This document shows positions 22,932 to 29,556 of a stretch of DNA of 29,556 bases, piece by piece. The notes under the pieces were generated by a model, which worked only from the letters and a program-made list of their open reading frames with translations, had not been told where the DNA came from and did not search any database. The DNA is from a virus: IMG/VR virus record IMGVR_UViG_3300020467_000028, positions 1 through 29,556 of that record; one strand, written 5' to 3'. Within the stretch, counting starts at the first letter, position 1, and each line of letters starts with the position of its first letter. The translations under genes and the position numbers were made by a program.

Positions 22932-23118
22932 CTTTAGCTCCTTTGTTTAGCAGGTTGGATATTTCCCCTGAAATAGTTTGGTAAGCGTGCGCTTGTCCTA
23001 ACATATACTTATATTTTTCCATATTGTCAACGCCTCCAGCAATCATGGCGTCTCCTATCCTTTGATAAGACTCTTTTAAATATTTTTGTATTTTAGTTAT
23101 TAAAGTTAACTCATCCAT
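22879..23118 (-). CDS. 79-aa helical protein
   Basis: The protein is read from ATG 23118 (MDELTLITKIQKYLKESYQR), with GAGGAA before it and the previous gene's TGA overlapping the start by 8 bp. An earlier in-frame start at 23208 would lie fully inside the upstream gene and was not used. Residues 1-60 are amphipathic helices; the end is charged and overlaps the co-chaperonin gene. It resembles small head-region proteins of marine phages; no function can be named. Confidence 0.75.
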   Translation of the reverse strand: MDELTLITKIQKYLKESYQRIGDAMIAGGVDNMEKYKYMLGQAHAYQTISGEISNLLNKGAKDGNGKVVDIRDERSPKA

Positions 23119-23392
23119 TTTTTCTTCCTCTTCTAATAGACTCTTTGCCTTTTTTAAAAATTGCAGCGACTTTGTTTTTACCCATAACTTTGGCGCGCTG
23201 TTCACCAACAGTTAAAATTTGTATTTTTCTAGCAAAAGGTTTGCTAATACGTTTTACTTTAGCTACAGTTTTTCTAGCATCCGTAGGTGTTGCAAATTTT
23301 ATACCTACAGTATCTTTAGGATTTTCGTCGGTATATAATCTTCTACCAGAGCCTTTAGGTTTTTTTCCGGTTCCTTTTTTTGGATCCGCCAT
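23111..23392 (-). CDS. 93-aa basic conserved-type protein
   Basis: The protein begins MADPKKGTGKKPKGSGRRLY, followed by TDENPKDTVGIKFATP, and a basic helical half ending ESIRRGRKNG. The KPKGSGRRLYTDENP stretch is a recurring pattern in phages and large DNA viruses, from memory, with unknown function. A strong AAAGGAG lies six bases before the ATG. Basic charge suggests nucleic-acid contact. It is the last of the basic mini-gene series. Confidence 0.78.
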   Translation of the reverse strand: MADPKKGTGKKPKGSGRRLYTDENPKDTVGIKFATPTDARKTVAKVKRISKPFARKIQILTVGEQRAKVMGKNKVAAIFKKGKESIRRGRKNG

Positions 23393-23492
23393 GTAATACT
23401 CCTTTCAAAGTCTTTGCTTGTGCAGCATGTGTTTTCGAAGCTTTCTGCAAACCTTTCATTACTTTTTTTATTTTTAATTTAGCTTTTTTCAT
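23355..23492 (-). CDS. 45-aa very basic protein
   Basis: A short frame begins MKKAKLKIKKVMKGLQKASK and ends KKRNRKKT, with almost one Lys or Arg in every two to three residues. Its ATG directly follows the previous stop (TAAATG), and it overlaps the next gene by 38 bp in another frame. Contiguity with the basic series and its own composition are the evidence; the overlapped tail might be fortuitous. Confidence 0.6.
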   Translation of the reverse strand: MKKAKLKIKKVMKGLQKASKTHAAQAKTLKGVLHGGSKKRNRKKT

Positions 23493-23876
23493 TTAACATT
23501 TCCATCTTCTACGAGCTTGTCTTAATCTTGAATTAGGATCTCTTGCAGCTTTAGGAAACTTTTTCATTTGACCTGCGCTTCTAGCACAGAATGATTTACG
23601 TCTTTTAGCAGCTTTAGATCCTGGTTTGACTTTGCCAGTGACCGCTGTTTTTAATTTAGAACCAGGGTTTGCCGCTCTATAAGCTTTTACTCCGGCTTGA
23701 GTCATACCCGCACCTTTTTCAGTTGGTCTAAAATTTTTTTTATTTCTTTTAGGCATTACGTCACCGCCTCTTTTAAAACCTTTAAGTAGGCTGCCGTAAT
23801 ATTTTTTATAACTTTGATTAGTTCCTGGACCACCCATTATGTAACTGCCGTCGTATTTGGTGTTTGGCATTTTCAT
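23493..23876 (-). CDS. 127-aa basic protein with KRRKSFCARS motif
   Basis: The protein has an N-terminal Gly/Tyr-rich part (GGPGTNQSYKKYYGS), a KRGGDVMPKRNKKNF segment, and a C-terminal basic domain (about 48-127) with GAGMTQAGVKAYRAANPGSK, AAKRRKSFCARSAGQ and a final RRRWKC. This C-terminal pattern with paired Cys occurs in cyanophages, other marine phages and giant viruses, from memory, with unknown function. Cys and Arg may bind metal and nucleic acid. The start overlaps the previous stop as ATGA. Confidence 0.78.
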   Translation of the reverse strand: MKMPNTKYDGSYIMGGPGTNQSYKKYYGSLLKGFKRGGDVMPKRNKKNFRPTEKGAGMTQAGVKAYRAANPGSKLKTAVTGKVKPGSKAAKRRKSFCARSAGQMKKFPKAARDPNSRLRQARRRWKC

Positions 23877-24151
23877 ATTATTCCTCCAATGAATGCTCTT
23901 TTTCTTTTTTTAAATGTTGCAACGTTAGTTGGTTTAGGTCCTGTATTACCCGCAGCTCTTTTTCGTTTGACAGCACTCGCCCTTTGCGAGTCGCTCATCC
24001 GTGTGGCTTTTGCAAGTGGGACGCACTTCGGATACTTTCGTTTCGCATCTGCTTTTTGTTTTGAACGGCCACATTTTGCGAAAGAACCATCCTTTTTCTT
24101 GGAACCAATATCTACCCATTTTTGATCGAACCATGTTTTTAAACCAGCCAT
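23873..24151 (-). CDS. 92-aa basic protein with KCGRSK and YPKCVP motifs
   Basis: The start is at ATG 24151 (MAGLKTWFDQKWVDIGSKKK); it follows the previous stop by one base. Then come FAKCGRSKQK, KYPKCVPLAKATRMSDSQR and a Lys/Arg-rich end. The two Cys and the W-V-D-I-G start recur among small proteins of phages and large viruses, from memory. The function is unknown. An upstream in-frame ATG (24214) lies inside the preceding gene and was rejected. Confidence 0.78.
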   Translation of the reverse strand: MAGLKTWFDQKWVDIGSKKKDGSFAKCGRSKQKADAKRKYPKCVPLAKATRMSDSQRASAVKRKRAAGNTGPKPTNVATFKKRKRAFIGGII

Positions 24152-24152
24152 C

Positions 24153-24464
24153 TTATGTGTACATTTTTGTTTCTTTTGCTCGGTTGGACATAATCGCTCC
24201 ACAACCTCTAGCAACAGATCCTTTTTTTAAACCTTGTCTTCTAAGTCTTGCAGCTGCTTCTGCAACTCCACCACCTGCTTTGTAAACTCTACCGCCTTTT
24301 GCTTTGTTAGGTTTAGGTCCTCTAAAATCTTTTCTTTTAACTCCAGATGGATCTTTAATTTTACCTGCACAAATTTTACTAGCGTATGCGTTCGCGTATG
24401 CGGACGGGTAAACTTTAAATTTACGTTTCGCTGCCGATTTACCTCTTGGACAAAGTTTAGTCAT
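24153..24464 (-). CDS. 103-aa basic protein (KRKFKVYPSAYAN type)
   Basis: The protein begins MTKLCPRGKSAAKRKFKVYP, then SAYANAYASKICAGKIKDPS, a basic centre, GGRVYKAGGG, and a helical end with RGCGA. The KRKFKVYPSAYANAYAS run is widely shared among phage and giant-virus small proteins, from memory. Three Cys could bind metal. The start shares one base with the previous stop (TAATG). Its function is unknown, though DNA or RNA contact is likely from charge. Confidence 0.8.
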   Translation of the reverse strand: MTKLCPRGKSAAKRKFKVYPSAYANAYASKICAGKIKDPSGVKRKDFRGPKPNKAKGGRVYKAGGGVAEAAARLRRQGLKKGSVARGCGAIMSNRAKETKMYT

Positions 24465-24598
24465 TATCTTTTTCTCGCTGTTTGTTTGGCTCTTTTAAAA
24501 TTAGCTGCTGTTGGTGCACCCTTTGCACCTTTCTTACGCATCTTACCTCCACGCTTTCTTTTAGCATGAATGTTTGCATAAAGACCGGGGCCAGCCAT
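24464..24598 (-). CDS. 44-aa basic protein (GLYANIHAKRKR type)
   Basis: A short frame begins MAGPGLYANIHAKRKRGGKM and ends TARKR, with GAKGAPTAANFKRA in between. GLYANIHAKRKR followed by a KMR and GAP(T) segment is a well-known pattern of tiny marine phage and large-virus proteins, from memory, without known function. Start and stop both overlap neighbours (TAATG at each end). Confidence 0.82.
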   Translation of the reverse strand: MAGPGLYANIHAKRKRGGKMRKKGAKGAPTAANFKRAKQTARKR

Positions 24599-24792
24599 TA
24601 CTTAGCTCTCCCACCTTTTTTCATATAACCCATTTTATTTCTAACTTTTTTGGGTAATTTTTTTAAGCCTTTTTGTGATGGCTTAACTGGTTTCAATGCT
24701 CTTCCACCAGCTTTCATCTTACCTTTACCATCTGCAGCAAAGAACGGAACTTTCTTTCCGTCCTTCATAACCATTTTTAATTTTCCAGCCAT
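24598..24792 (-). CDS. 64-aa basic protein
   Basis: The protein begins MAGKLKMVMKDGKKVPFFAA and is Lys-rich throughout, with two GGR spots (KAGGRALK, KKGGRAK). The first ~20 residues (DGKKVPFFAADGKGKM) may be a small beta hairpin. It is one of the basic mini-gene series. The stop overlaps the next ATG. No family is named. Confidence 0.78.
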   Translation of the reverse strand: MAGKLKMVMKDGKKVPFFAADGKGKMKAGGRALKPVKPSQKGLKKLPKKVRNKMGYMKKGGRAK

Positions 24793-24799
24793 GGTTCTC

Positions 24800-25144
24800 C
24801 TATTTATTTATTTTACCAGATTTCTTAGCTTTAGATCCAAATCTTCCATAAGAATCATCTCTTGAAGCTTTTAATTGCTTCTTAGTTCTTTTCTTACGAA
24901 TTCTCATAGCAATAGATTCATCTTTTCTAGCTTTGTAACCTTGTTTTTTCTTACCGACTTTACCACCTTTTTTCATCATTGCTCCACCTCTCATACCCAT
25001 GTCAGGTGTGTAATATCCAGATGCTTCGTCTTTTCTTGCAGTGCCAGAAATCATATTCCCACCACCTTTTTTCTTTGCTCTTCCGCCTGCCATCATAGCA
25101 GCTCTAGAATTAGCAACTTGTTTATTAAATCTTCTGTTTGGCAT
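24800..25144 (-). CDS. 114-aa basic Gly/Met-rich protein
   Basis: The protein begins MPNRRFNKQVANSRAAMMAG and has GGRAKKKGGGNM, a Gly/Met middle (YYTPDMGMRGGAMMKKGG), then ARKDESIAMRIRKKRTKKQL and a Lys/Gly end. The ARKDESIAMRIRKKRTKKQ run is common in marine phage small proteins, from memory. Its start overlaps the holin-like gene's stop (TAATG). The role is unknown; the charge suggests binding to nucleic acid. Confidence 0.78.
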   Translation of the reverse strand: MPNRRFNKQVANSRAAMMAGGRAKKKGGGNMISGTARKDEASGYYTPDMGMRGGAMMKKGGKVGKKKQGYKARKDESIAMRIRKKRTKKQLKASRDDSYGRFGSKAKKSGKINK

Positions 25145-25530
25145 TATTTTTTTCCTCCGTTTTTAAAGATCTGTGTTCCCTTTATTCCAAAAATACTTCC
25201 GACGACAAGGATCCAAAGGGTACTGAACCAGGTCGGCAGCGCCGCAAAATGCTCGAAGAAAGTTTTTACTTTTTCAAGCGCACCCGGATCGTCCGAGAAG
25301 ACCCCCCAAGCGAGCACAATTATGGGCGCCGACAAAATCACGAGAACGAATTCGTCCTTGTAATCGTTTTGACGTGCCTCTAACAACTTGCCTTGGTAAG
25401 CTTCCTCACCACGAGCTTGTCGTTCAGCGTGCAATAGCTGTGCATCAGACATTGCGACTTTTGCCTTCTGCTTATTAGCATAAATTTTACTACCAGCAGA
25501 GACAGCTAGTTTAATTGCTGACAACCACAT
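25144..25530 (-). CDS. Holin-like membrane protein
   Basis: The 128-aa protein has a helical N-terminus (1-17), a charged helix (about 20-58) and two membrane segments: FVLVILSAPIIVLAWGVFS (61-79) and FSTLWILVVGSIFGIKG (about 102-118). The layout and wording (KDEF-x-hydrophobic, then LPTWF before the second span) match the holin family with a GTA-type pattern, from memory. Holins open the inner membrane for endolysin or trigger lysis. No endolysin is in this window. Its place between portal and basic genes is unusual for a lysis gene but known in marine phages. Confidence 0.7.
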   Translation of the reverse strand: MWLSAIKLAVSAGSKIYANKQKAKVAMSDAQLLHAERQARGEEAYQGKLLEARQNDYKDEFVLVILSAPIIVLAWGVFSDDPGALEKVKTFFEHFAALPTWFSTLWILVVGSIFGIKGTQIFKNGGKK

Positions 25531-25531
25531 A

Positions 25532-25765
25532 CTAGTACCAAGTTGCTTTTTTACTTTTAGACTTCAGCATTCTTCTAGTTCCTCTAACTTCTACTTCTTC
25601 TCCAACACCAATCTTGTTGTAGACTCTGTCTTGGTTAGTAAGAATTTCAGATCTAGGATCAATTGCAGTTTTTACTTCTGGTGTAGGAATTTCTTGCCCA
25701 CCAGTTGCGTTAGCCATTACAACTTCTCCTTTTCTGCCTACTGACATTTTATCTTTTAAAGCCAT
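25532..25765 (-). CDS. 77-aa unidentified protein downstream of portal
   Basis: The protein begins MALKDKMSVGRKGEVVMANA, with a polar, mainly extended centre (VKTAIDPRSEILTNQDRVYN) and a basic tail (RRMLKSKSKKATWY). It lies between the portal and holin-like genes. No family was recognised. A small head component is possible. Confidence 0.72.
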   Translation of the reverse strand: MALKDKMSVGRKGEVVMANATGGQEIPTPEVKTAIDPRSEILTNQDRVYNKIGVGEEVEVRGTRRMLKSKSKKATWY

Positions 25766-25789
25766 ATTTTCTCCTTCAAGTTATTATAT

Positions 25790-28279
25790 TTATTTTTTTC
25801 TAAAATTTCTACCAAAATCGTGAATCTTACTTCGGTTAGCCATTTCTTGTTTTGCAAGAGACGTAGCCGCTCTCAATTCTGCAAGTTCTTCGTTCTGTTC
25901 GAGCTTCTCATCCTTGTTTTGTTGGTTCATCATTGCTTTCATTCGGTCAAGATTAATTTTTTCTTGCGCTTGCTCTGCTTTTACAAAGTCATCTTTAGCT
26001 CTGATGTCCAATTCTCTTGCTTTTAACTTAGCAATCGGGTCATTTCCGTACTCGCCCATCAATTCTTGCTCTTCTTTTGCATAATCTTCAAACATTTCTG
26101 CAATTAACACTGCTTTTCTAGACTCAATTTGCATATTTAACGCCATCATCTGTTGTTGAAGCTGCGGATCTTGTGCTAAAGCAGGATTTGCTTGCATCTG
26201 TTGTTGCATTTGCTGCATTTGAAGAATTTGATCTTTAAATTCTACCTCAACTTGCTCTAATGCCATCAAAGAAATGTGTTCAAAAATATTTTTTTGCATA
26301 GAAGCTGTTACCATTGGATTATTTCTTGCCATTGACGACGTCATAAAATTTAAATGGGCGGTAATGTGAGCTCTATGGTCTTGTCCTTTAAACGCTTGGA
26401 ACGGTTTTCCTGCTAAAGCTTGGATTGCTTCAACACTTGGGTCCATTGGAACTGGTCTTGCTACAGGTTTTAAAATCATATCAATATTTTTTACACCCAA
26501 AGCTTCATACATTGCACGATACGCATTATACATGTTGTGCATTGCAGGATTAGATTGTGCTAATTGTAATTCTGCTTGAGCAATTGATATTCTTTGTGTC
26601 TGAGAAAATATATTTGGATCAGCGATAGGTAAAATATCTACCTTGTCATCAAAGTCTTGCTTCTTAATCATCCTTTGACCACCAACAACATCGTAAGGAT
26701 ATTGTTCTGGTAAATATAATTTAAATACTCGAGCAAGCATTTTAAACTCATTCTTAAGACTCACATAAATTCTTTTGTGAATCGCAGACATTGTTCTGCT
26801 TCCTCGCTCCAACAAGGCCACTGTCGTCCCCACTGCTGCTTGTTGGTTCCCATCTCCTACTTGAAGGTCAGCTGTGGACGCGAAACGCTGTCCGGCTGAT
26901 ACAACGACACCCATAAGCTGTAATAAAGTTTGTGATGGTTCCTTAAACGGCAGGGCCATAAAAGCATCTTTTATATTTCCACCTGGTGCATCAACATCCC
27001 TAAACTCACCTGGAGTTATGGATTGCGCGTCATCTCTGATTCTGATGCCGCGCATCTTAAATCCTGCTGGTAGATTGGAGAGAGTACCAGCGTCTAGTAA
27101 TGATCTTAGAGCTGCTGTTGCAGTTCTTGATAGACCACCGATCATGTGAATTAATCCAAAACCATAAAAACCTAAACCGGGTAAAAATTTAAAATGTACG
27201 AAGTAAGAAATCTTTTTTCTTAAAGGATCTCCTATTTCATAATTTCTTCTAATGGATAATATTTCACGTGATGCTTCTTCGATTGTTACGATGTATGGAA
27301 GTTTAACTCCTGTGGGTTGACCTTGTTGATCTCTATCTTCAAAACCTTCTAAATCTAAATCAACATGGAATTCTAGAATATTATAAATGTCTTCGTCTTT
27401 TGTTTTTGTAATTCCTTCTAACTCTCTTTCTTTTCTCTCTAGATCAGACTCCGTTTCTCCAGGTTGACCAATTTCTACATTTCTATAAAAACCAGATACC
27501 ATTTGTTTTGTTAAATCATTTTCTTTAGTCTTAACTAAATGAACAACAGCTGTTGCATCCTCTAAAGATGTTGCACTGTAAGGAACTATTAAATCTTCTG
27601 CAGGCACAAATTTTGAAACTGCTCTACCTAATAATTGATCGTAATAAACTTTTTTAAATGCGGATCCTGCAAGTGGTAAATAAAATAATAACTGATCAAA
27701 CTCAGGTTCGTACTCTTTCATTTGATCCATCAACTGGTAATTCATAAAATCTTTTACTCTAGTTGATTGCATTTCTTTTTCAGGAGTTGGAGCTCCTATG
27801 ATCTGAGTTCTTACTGGTCCGTCGGCCGGGAGTAATTCTTTGTAAGCCTGTGCTTGAAATTGTGTAACCGCTTCTGCAAGAACCGGGTGTGTAGCTCCTG
27901 CTGCACCAGAAAAAGGTTCTGTTCTATCTTCGTATTTAAATCCTAATAAATCTAAACCTGTAATATAAGTTCGTTCCCATTCTTTACGGGACTCCTTGTA
28001 GTCCATATAGTTTTGATTTAACTCTGAACCTAAAGGACCTAATATATCGTCTGGTAATAATTCTGCTAAATTGTCAAAGTGGTTTTCACTTTGTGCTTGA
28101 TTAAATGCTCCAGGTTCAAAATTAATTTCCACACCGCCATCTTCGGTTGGGATAATTTCTGTTTCTCCTGCGTTAGGTAACGTTTCAACAATATCTTCTT
28201 GAAGCTCGACTTGTTCCTCGGGCCCATCTATCTCTACCGATTTTGTTACTTCGGTTAACGATTTATCTATTTCTGCCAT
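25790..28279 (-). CDS. Portal protein, P22-like type
   Basis: The 829-aa protein is the right size and shape for a long portal. An acidic N-terminus (1-70) is followed by a helical wing (KEWERTYITGLDLLGFKYED, GAAGATHPVLAEAVTQFQAQ) and the alpha/beta core (PYIVTIEEASREILSIRRNY, LPGLGFYGFGLIHMIGGLSR). A stem/crown region follows, then a Gln-rich helical tail (about residues 690-720, runs of QQM) as in the C-terminal barrel of the P22 portal. It lies directly downstream of the terminase and a 60-aa gene. Twelve copies are expected at one capsid vertex. Exact family rests on pattern memory. Confidence 0.85.
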   Translation of the reverse strand: MAEIDKSLTEVTKSVEIDGPEEQVELQEDIVETLPNAGETEIIPTEDGGVEINFEPGAFNQAQSENHFDNLAELLPDDILGPLGSELNQNYMDYKESRKEWERTYITGLDLLGFKYEDRTEPFSGAAGATHPVLAEAVTQFQAQAYKELLPADGPVRTQIIGAPTPEKEMQSTRVKDFMNYQLMDQMKEYEPEFDQLLFYLPLAGSAFKKVYYDQLLGRAVSKFVPAEDLIVPYSATSLEDATAVVHLVKTKENDLTKQMVSGFYRNVEIGQPGETESDLERKERELEGITKTKDEDIYNILEFHVDLDLEGFEDRDQQGQPTGVKLPYIVTIEEASREILSIRRNYEIGDPLRKKISYFVHFKFLPGLGFYGFGLIHMIGGLSRTATAALRSLLDAGTLSNLPAGFKMRGIRIRDDAQSITPGEFRDVDAPGGNIKDAFMALPFKEPSQTLLQLMGVVVSAGQRFASTADLQVGDGNQQAAVGTTVALLERGSRTMSAIHKRIYVSLKNEFKMLARVFKLYLPEQYPYDVVGGQRMIKKQDFDDKVDILPIADPNIFSQTQRISIAQAELQLAQSNPAMHNMYNAYRAMYEALGVKNIDMILKPVARPVPMDPSVEAIQALAGKPFQAFKGQDHRAHITAHLNFMTSSMARNNPMVTASMQKNIFEHISLMALEQVEVEFKDQILQMQQMQQQMQANPALAQDPQLQQQMMALNMQIESRKAVLIAEMFEDYAKEEQELMGEYGNDPIAKLKARELDIRAKDDFVKAEQAQEKINLDRMKAMMNQQNKDEKLEQNEELAELRAATSLAKQEMANRSKIHDFGRNFRKK

Positions 28280-28445
28280 TTATTTTCTCCAATTGATTAG
28301 GTTTATCCTCTTTTGATTCATTAATCAAGCCTCGTGGATCAGGGCCACTCAAAGGTGGTATCTGGTCTCGTTTAACATGTTTCATGTTTTTGACCAATGT
28401 TGGATTTTTCTTATATTTACTAGGATGTTTGAATACAAATGTCAT
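28263..28445 (-). CDS. 60-aa protein between terminase and portal
   Basis: The protein is read from ATG 28445 (MTFVFKHPSKYKKNPTLVKN), then MKHVKRDQIPPLSGPDPRGL and a charged end. Its ATG shares one base with the terminase stop (TAATG), and it overlaps the portal start by 17 bp. An in-frame TTG two codons earlier was rejected. The KRDQIPPLSGPDP-x-GL segment recurs next to terminase genes in marine phages, from memory; it may link packaging motor and portal. Confidence 0.75.
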   Translation of the reverse strand: MTFVFKHPSKYKKNPTLVKNMKHVKRDQIPPLSGPDPRGLINESKEDKPNQLEKINGRNR

Positions 28446-29556
28446 TACCAATAAAACTTCTTTTTACGTTTGGGACCAGGTTCATCTTGATAGTCTTCTG
28501 GGTGTCTTACTAAACCACCTTGTCTGTATCTTAACAGAGCTTGAGTCGTGGAGTCAACTAAATCATCGTGGTCGCCATATGGAAACGCAGCACACTCCTC
28601 AACTAACTCTTGGGCAAACTCTTCTTTTAAAGGTGCCCACACTTGTCCTGCTTCGAACATAGGAGAGACTGCATTAACTCTTGCAATTTTATCTTGACCC
28701 TTTGATGGTGTAAAATTCATAGCAGGAATTCCCATCTGTCGTAATTCGTACATCAACGGAAGTCCTGATGCTTTTGCTTCTATGATAACTGTTTCAGGAT
28801 TCCAATATTTATATTGTTCTAATGCAACACGACGAAGTTCTGGAAACTCTAACCTATCTTTAAAGGAATCTAATAATATTAAATTAGGTCCGCTGTCCTC
28901 GTTCGGACGAAAAATTCCCCATGTTGTAATAGCAGAATAATCGGCGGTCTCTTTTTTAAGATACGCTGTATCATAACTTTGAATAATGTGATCGATAACT
29001 GGTAGATGATCATGCTCCCAATCTTTCCACCATTCTCTTTTGATTAGAGCTCCTTCTTCTGATGTAGGGTTCTGCATGTACTGCGCGTTCCATTTTGCAA
29101 CACCTGTTGCCGCCTTAACAGATTCGAGGTCCTCGAGCTTCCAATATTCTGGCCAGACTGGTTTACCATTAGGTAAGATCGCAGGAAACTCAACAATGTC
29201 CCATTGATCGCCGTTCTCGTTTGATTGTGCGTTTAATAATTTTTGTGTAAGATCTTTTGTTGACCAACGTGTCATAACCAAAACAATTCTTCCTCCTGGT
29301 TGAAGCCTTTGCCTCGGTCCACTAGTATACCACTCGTATGCTTTATCGAATGCATTTGGTGAGCTTACATCTTGCTCTGAGTGTGGATCATCTATAATTA
29401 ACAAGTCTGCACCTCTACCGGTTACCGCACCTTGGACACCGACTGCAAAATACTCACCACCATCAGAAGTATTCCAACGCCCTGCAGCTTTACTATCTTC
29501 TTGGAGTCTTGTTTTAAAAACATTTTGATATTCACTAGAATCAATTAGATGTTTTG
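28445..29556 (-). CDS. terL: Terminase large subunit, 5' end cut by window edge
   Basis: The frame stays open to the window edge, so about 370 C-terminal residues are visible and the Walker A part is missing. LLIIDDPHSEQD is the Walker B and catalytic acidic motif. VLVMTRWSTKDL is the coupling motif. The nuclease domain has SYDTAY, ETVIIEAKASGLPL and PYGDHDDLVDS carrying the metal-binding acidic residues of an RNase H-like fold. The protein cuts the concatemer and powers packaging by ATP hydrolysis. A TTG at 29404 lies inside the Walker B motif and cannot be the start. Family type (headful or site-specific) cannot be told here. Confidence 0.92.
   Translation of the reverse strand, partial: KHLIDSSEYQNVFKTRLQEDSKAAGRWNTSDGGEYFAVGVQGAVTGRGADLLIIDDPHSEQDVSSPNAFDKAYEWYTSGPRQRLQPGGRIVLVMTRWSTKDLTQKLLNAQSNENGDQWDIVEFPAILPNGKPVWPEYWKLEDLESVKAATGVAKWNAQYMQNPTSEEGALIKREWWKDWEHDHLPVIDHIIQSYDTAYLKKETADYSAITTWGIFRPNEDSGPNLILLDSFKDRLEFPELRRVALEQYKYWNPETVIIEAKASGLPLMYELRQMGIPAMNFTPSKGQDKIARVNAVSPMFEAGQVWAPLKEEFAQELVEECAAFPYGDHDDLVDSTTQALLRYRQGGLVRHPEDYQDEPGPKRKKKFYW

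Noticed and set aside
23119-23208. Longer start of the 79-aa gene
   Set aside because: The extra 30 residues lie wholly in another gene; the ATG at 23118 has an SD and an overlapping upstream stop.
24001-24285. Plus-strand open frames over the basic mini-genes
   Set aside because: Lys/Arg-rich genes with few stops on the other strand give Phe/Ser/Cys-rich shadows; the minus-strand frames are coupled and match known patterns.
29402-29404. TTG as the start of the terminase
   Set aside because: It lies inside the Walker B motif and the frame stays open to the window edge, so the gene is only cut, not starting here.
1-29556. CRISPR array, tRNA, integrase or insertion sequence
   Set aside because: Looked for repeats, cloverleaf-like stretches and transposase or integrase motifs; none is visible.

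Overview
This window is a piece of a tailed double-stranded DNA phage genome, probably from an A+T-rich marine phage. The style of the small Lys/Arg-rich proteins and of the structural proteins recalls uncultured marine phages that infect SAR11-like or similar hosts. That placement rests on family resemblance read by eye; no search was run. Coding is dense: almost every minus-strand gene overlaps or abuts the next (TAATG, ATGA), no gap of 300 bases or more lacks a gene, and I see no tRNA, rRNA, CRISPR array or insertion sequence. Both edges cut genes: the terminase large subunit at the right and an unidentified protein at the left.

Read in the direction of transcription (minus strand, right to left), 29556-25790 holds the terminase large subunit, a 60-aa linker gene and the portal. 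25765-23111 holds a 77-aa protein, a two-membrane-segment holin-like protein, and a run of very small, extremely basic proteins. 23118-18914 is the head-assembly block: a helical protein, a GroES-like co-chaperonin, a scaffold-like protein, a probable decoration protein, the major capsid protein, and two overlapping small genes. A 168-bp non-coding stretch with promoter-like sequence (18746-18913) precedes 18745-12075, which holds probable neck/adaptor proteins and tail or fibre proteins. One of these has a cupredoxin-like N-terminus, and another a tail-collar domain.

At 8192-11555 the layout breaks. Six consecutive plus-strand genes, all reading as 2-oxoglutarate/Fe(II)-dependent oxygenases but clearly different from each other, sit inside the otherwise minus-strand module. 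They start from a 43-bp divergent gap and end tail-to-tail, overlapping a minus-strand methyltransferase-like gene. Beyond them the minus strand continues with a large P22-gp10-like structural protein (8148-6232), two tiny genes, a beta-rich protein, two glycosyltransferases (GT-B and GT-A type), and three proteins of probable virion origin, one carrying repeated Gly-Gly-Arg-Ile motifs.

No tape-measure, tail-tube or sheath gene is visible, while gp10-like and adaptor-like genes are. A short-tailed (podovirus-like) particle is therefore likely. The most notable system is the inverted six-oxygenase cassette, with glycosyltransferases and a methyltransferase close by. I infer a cluster of modification enzymes for phage particle proteins or host surface or metabolic targets; the substrates cannot be told from sequence.
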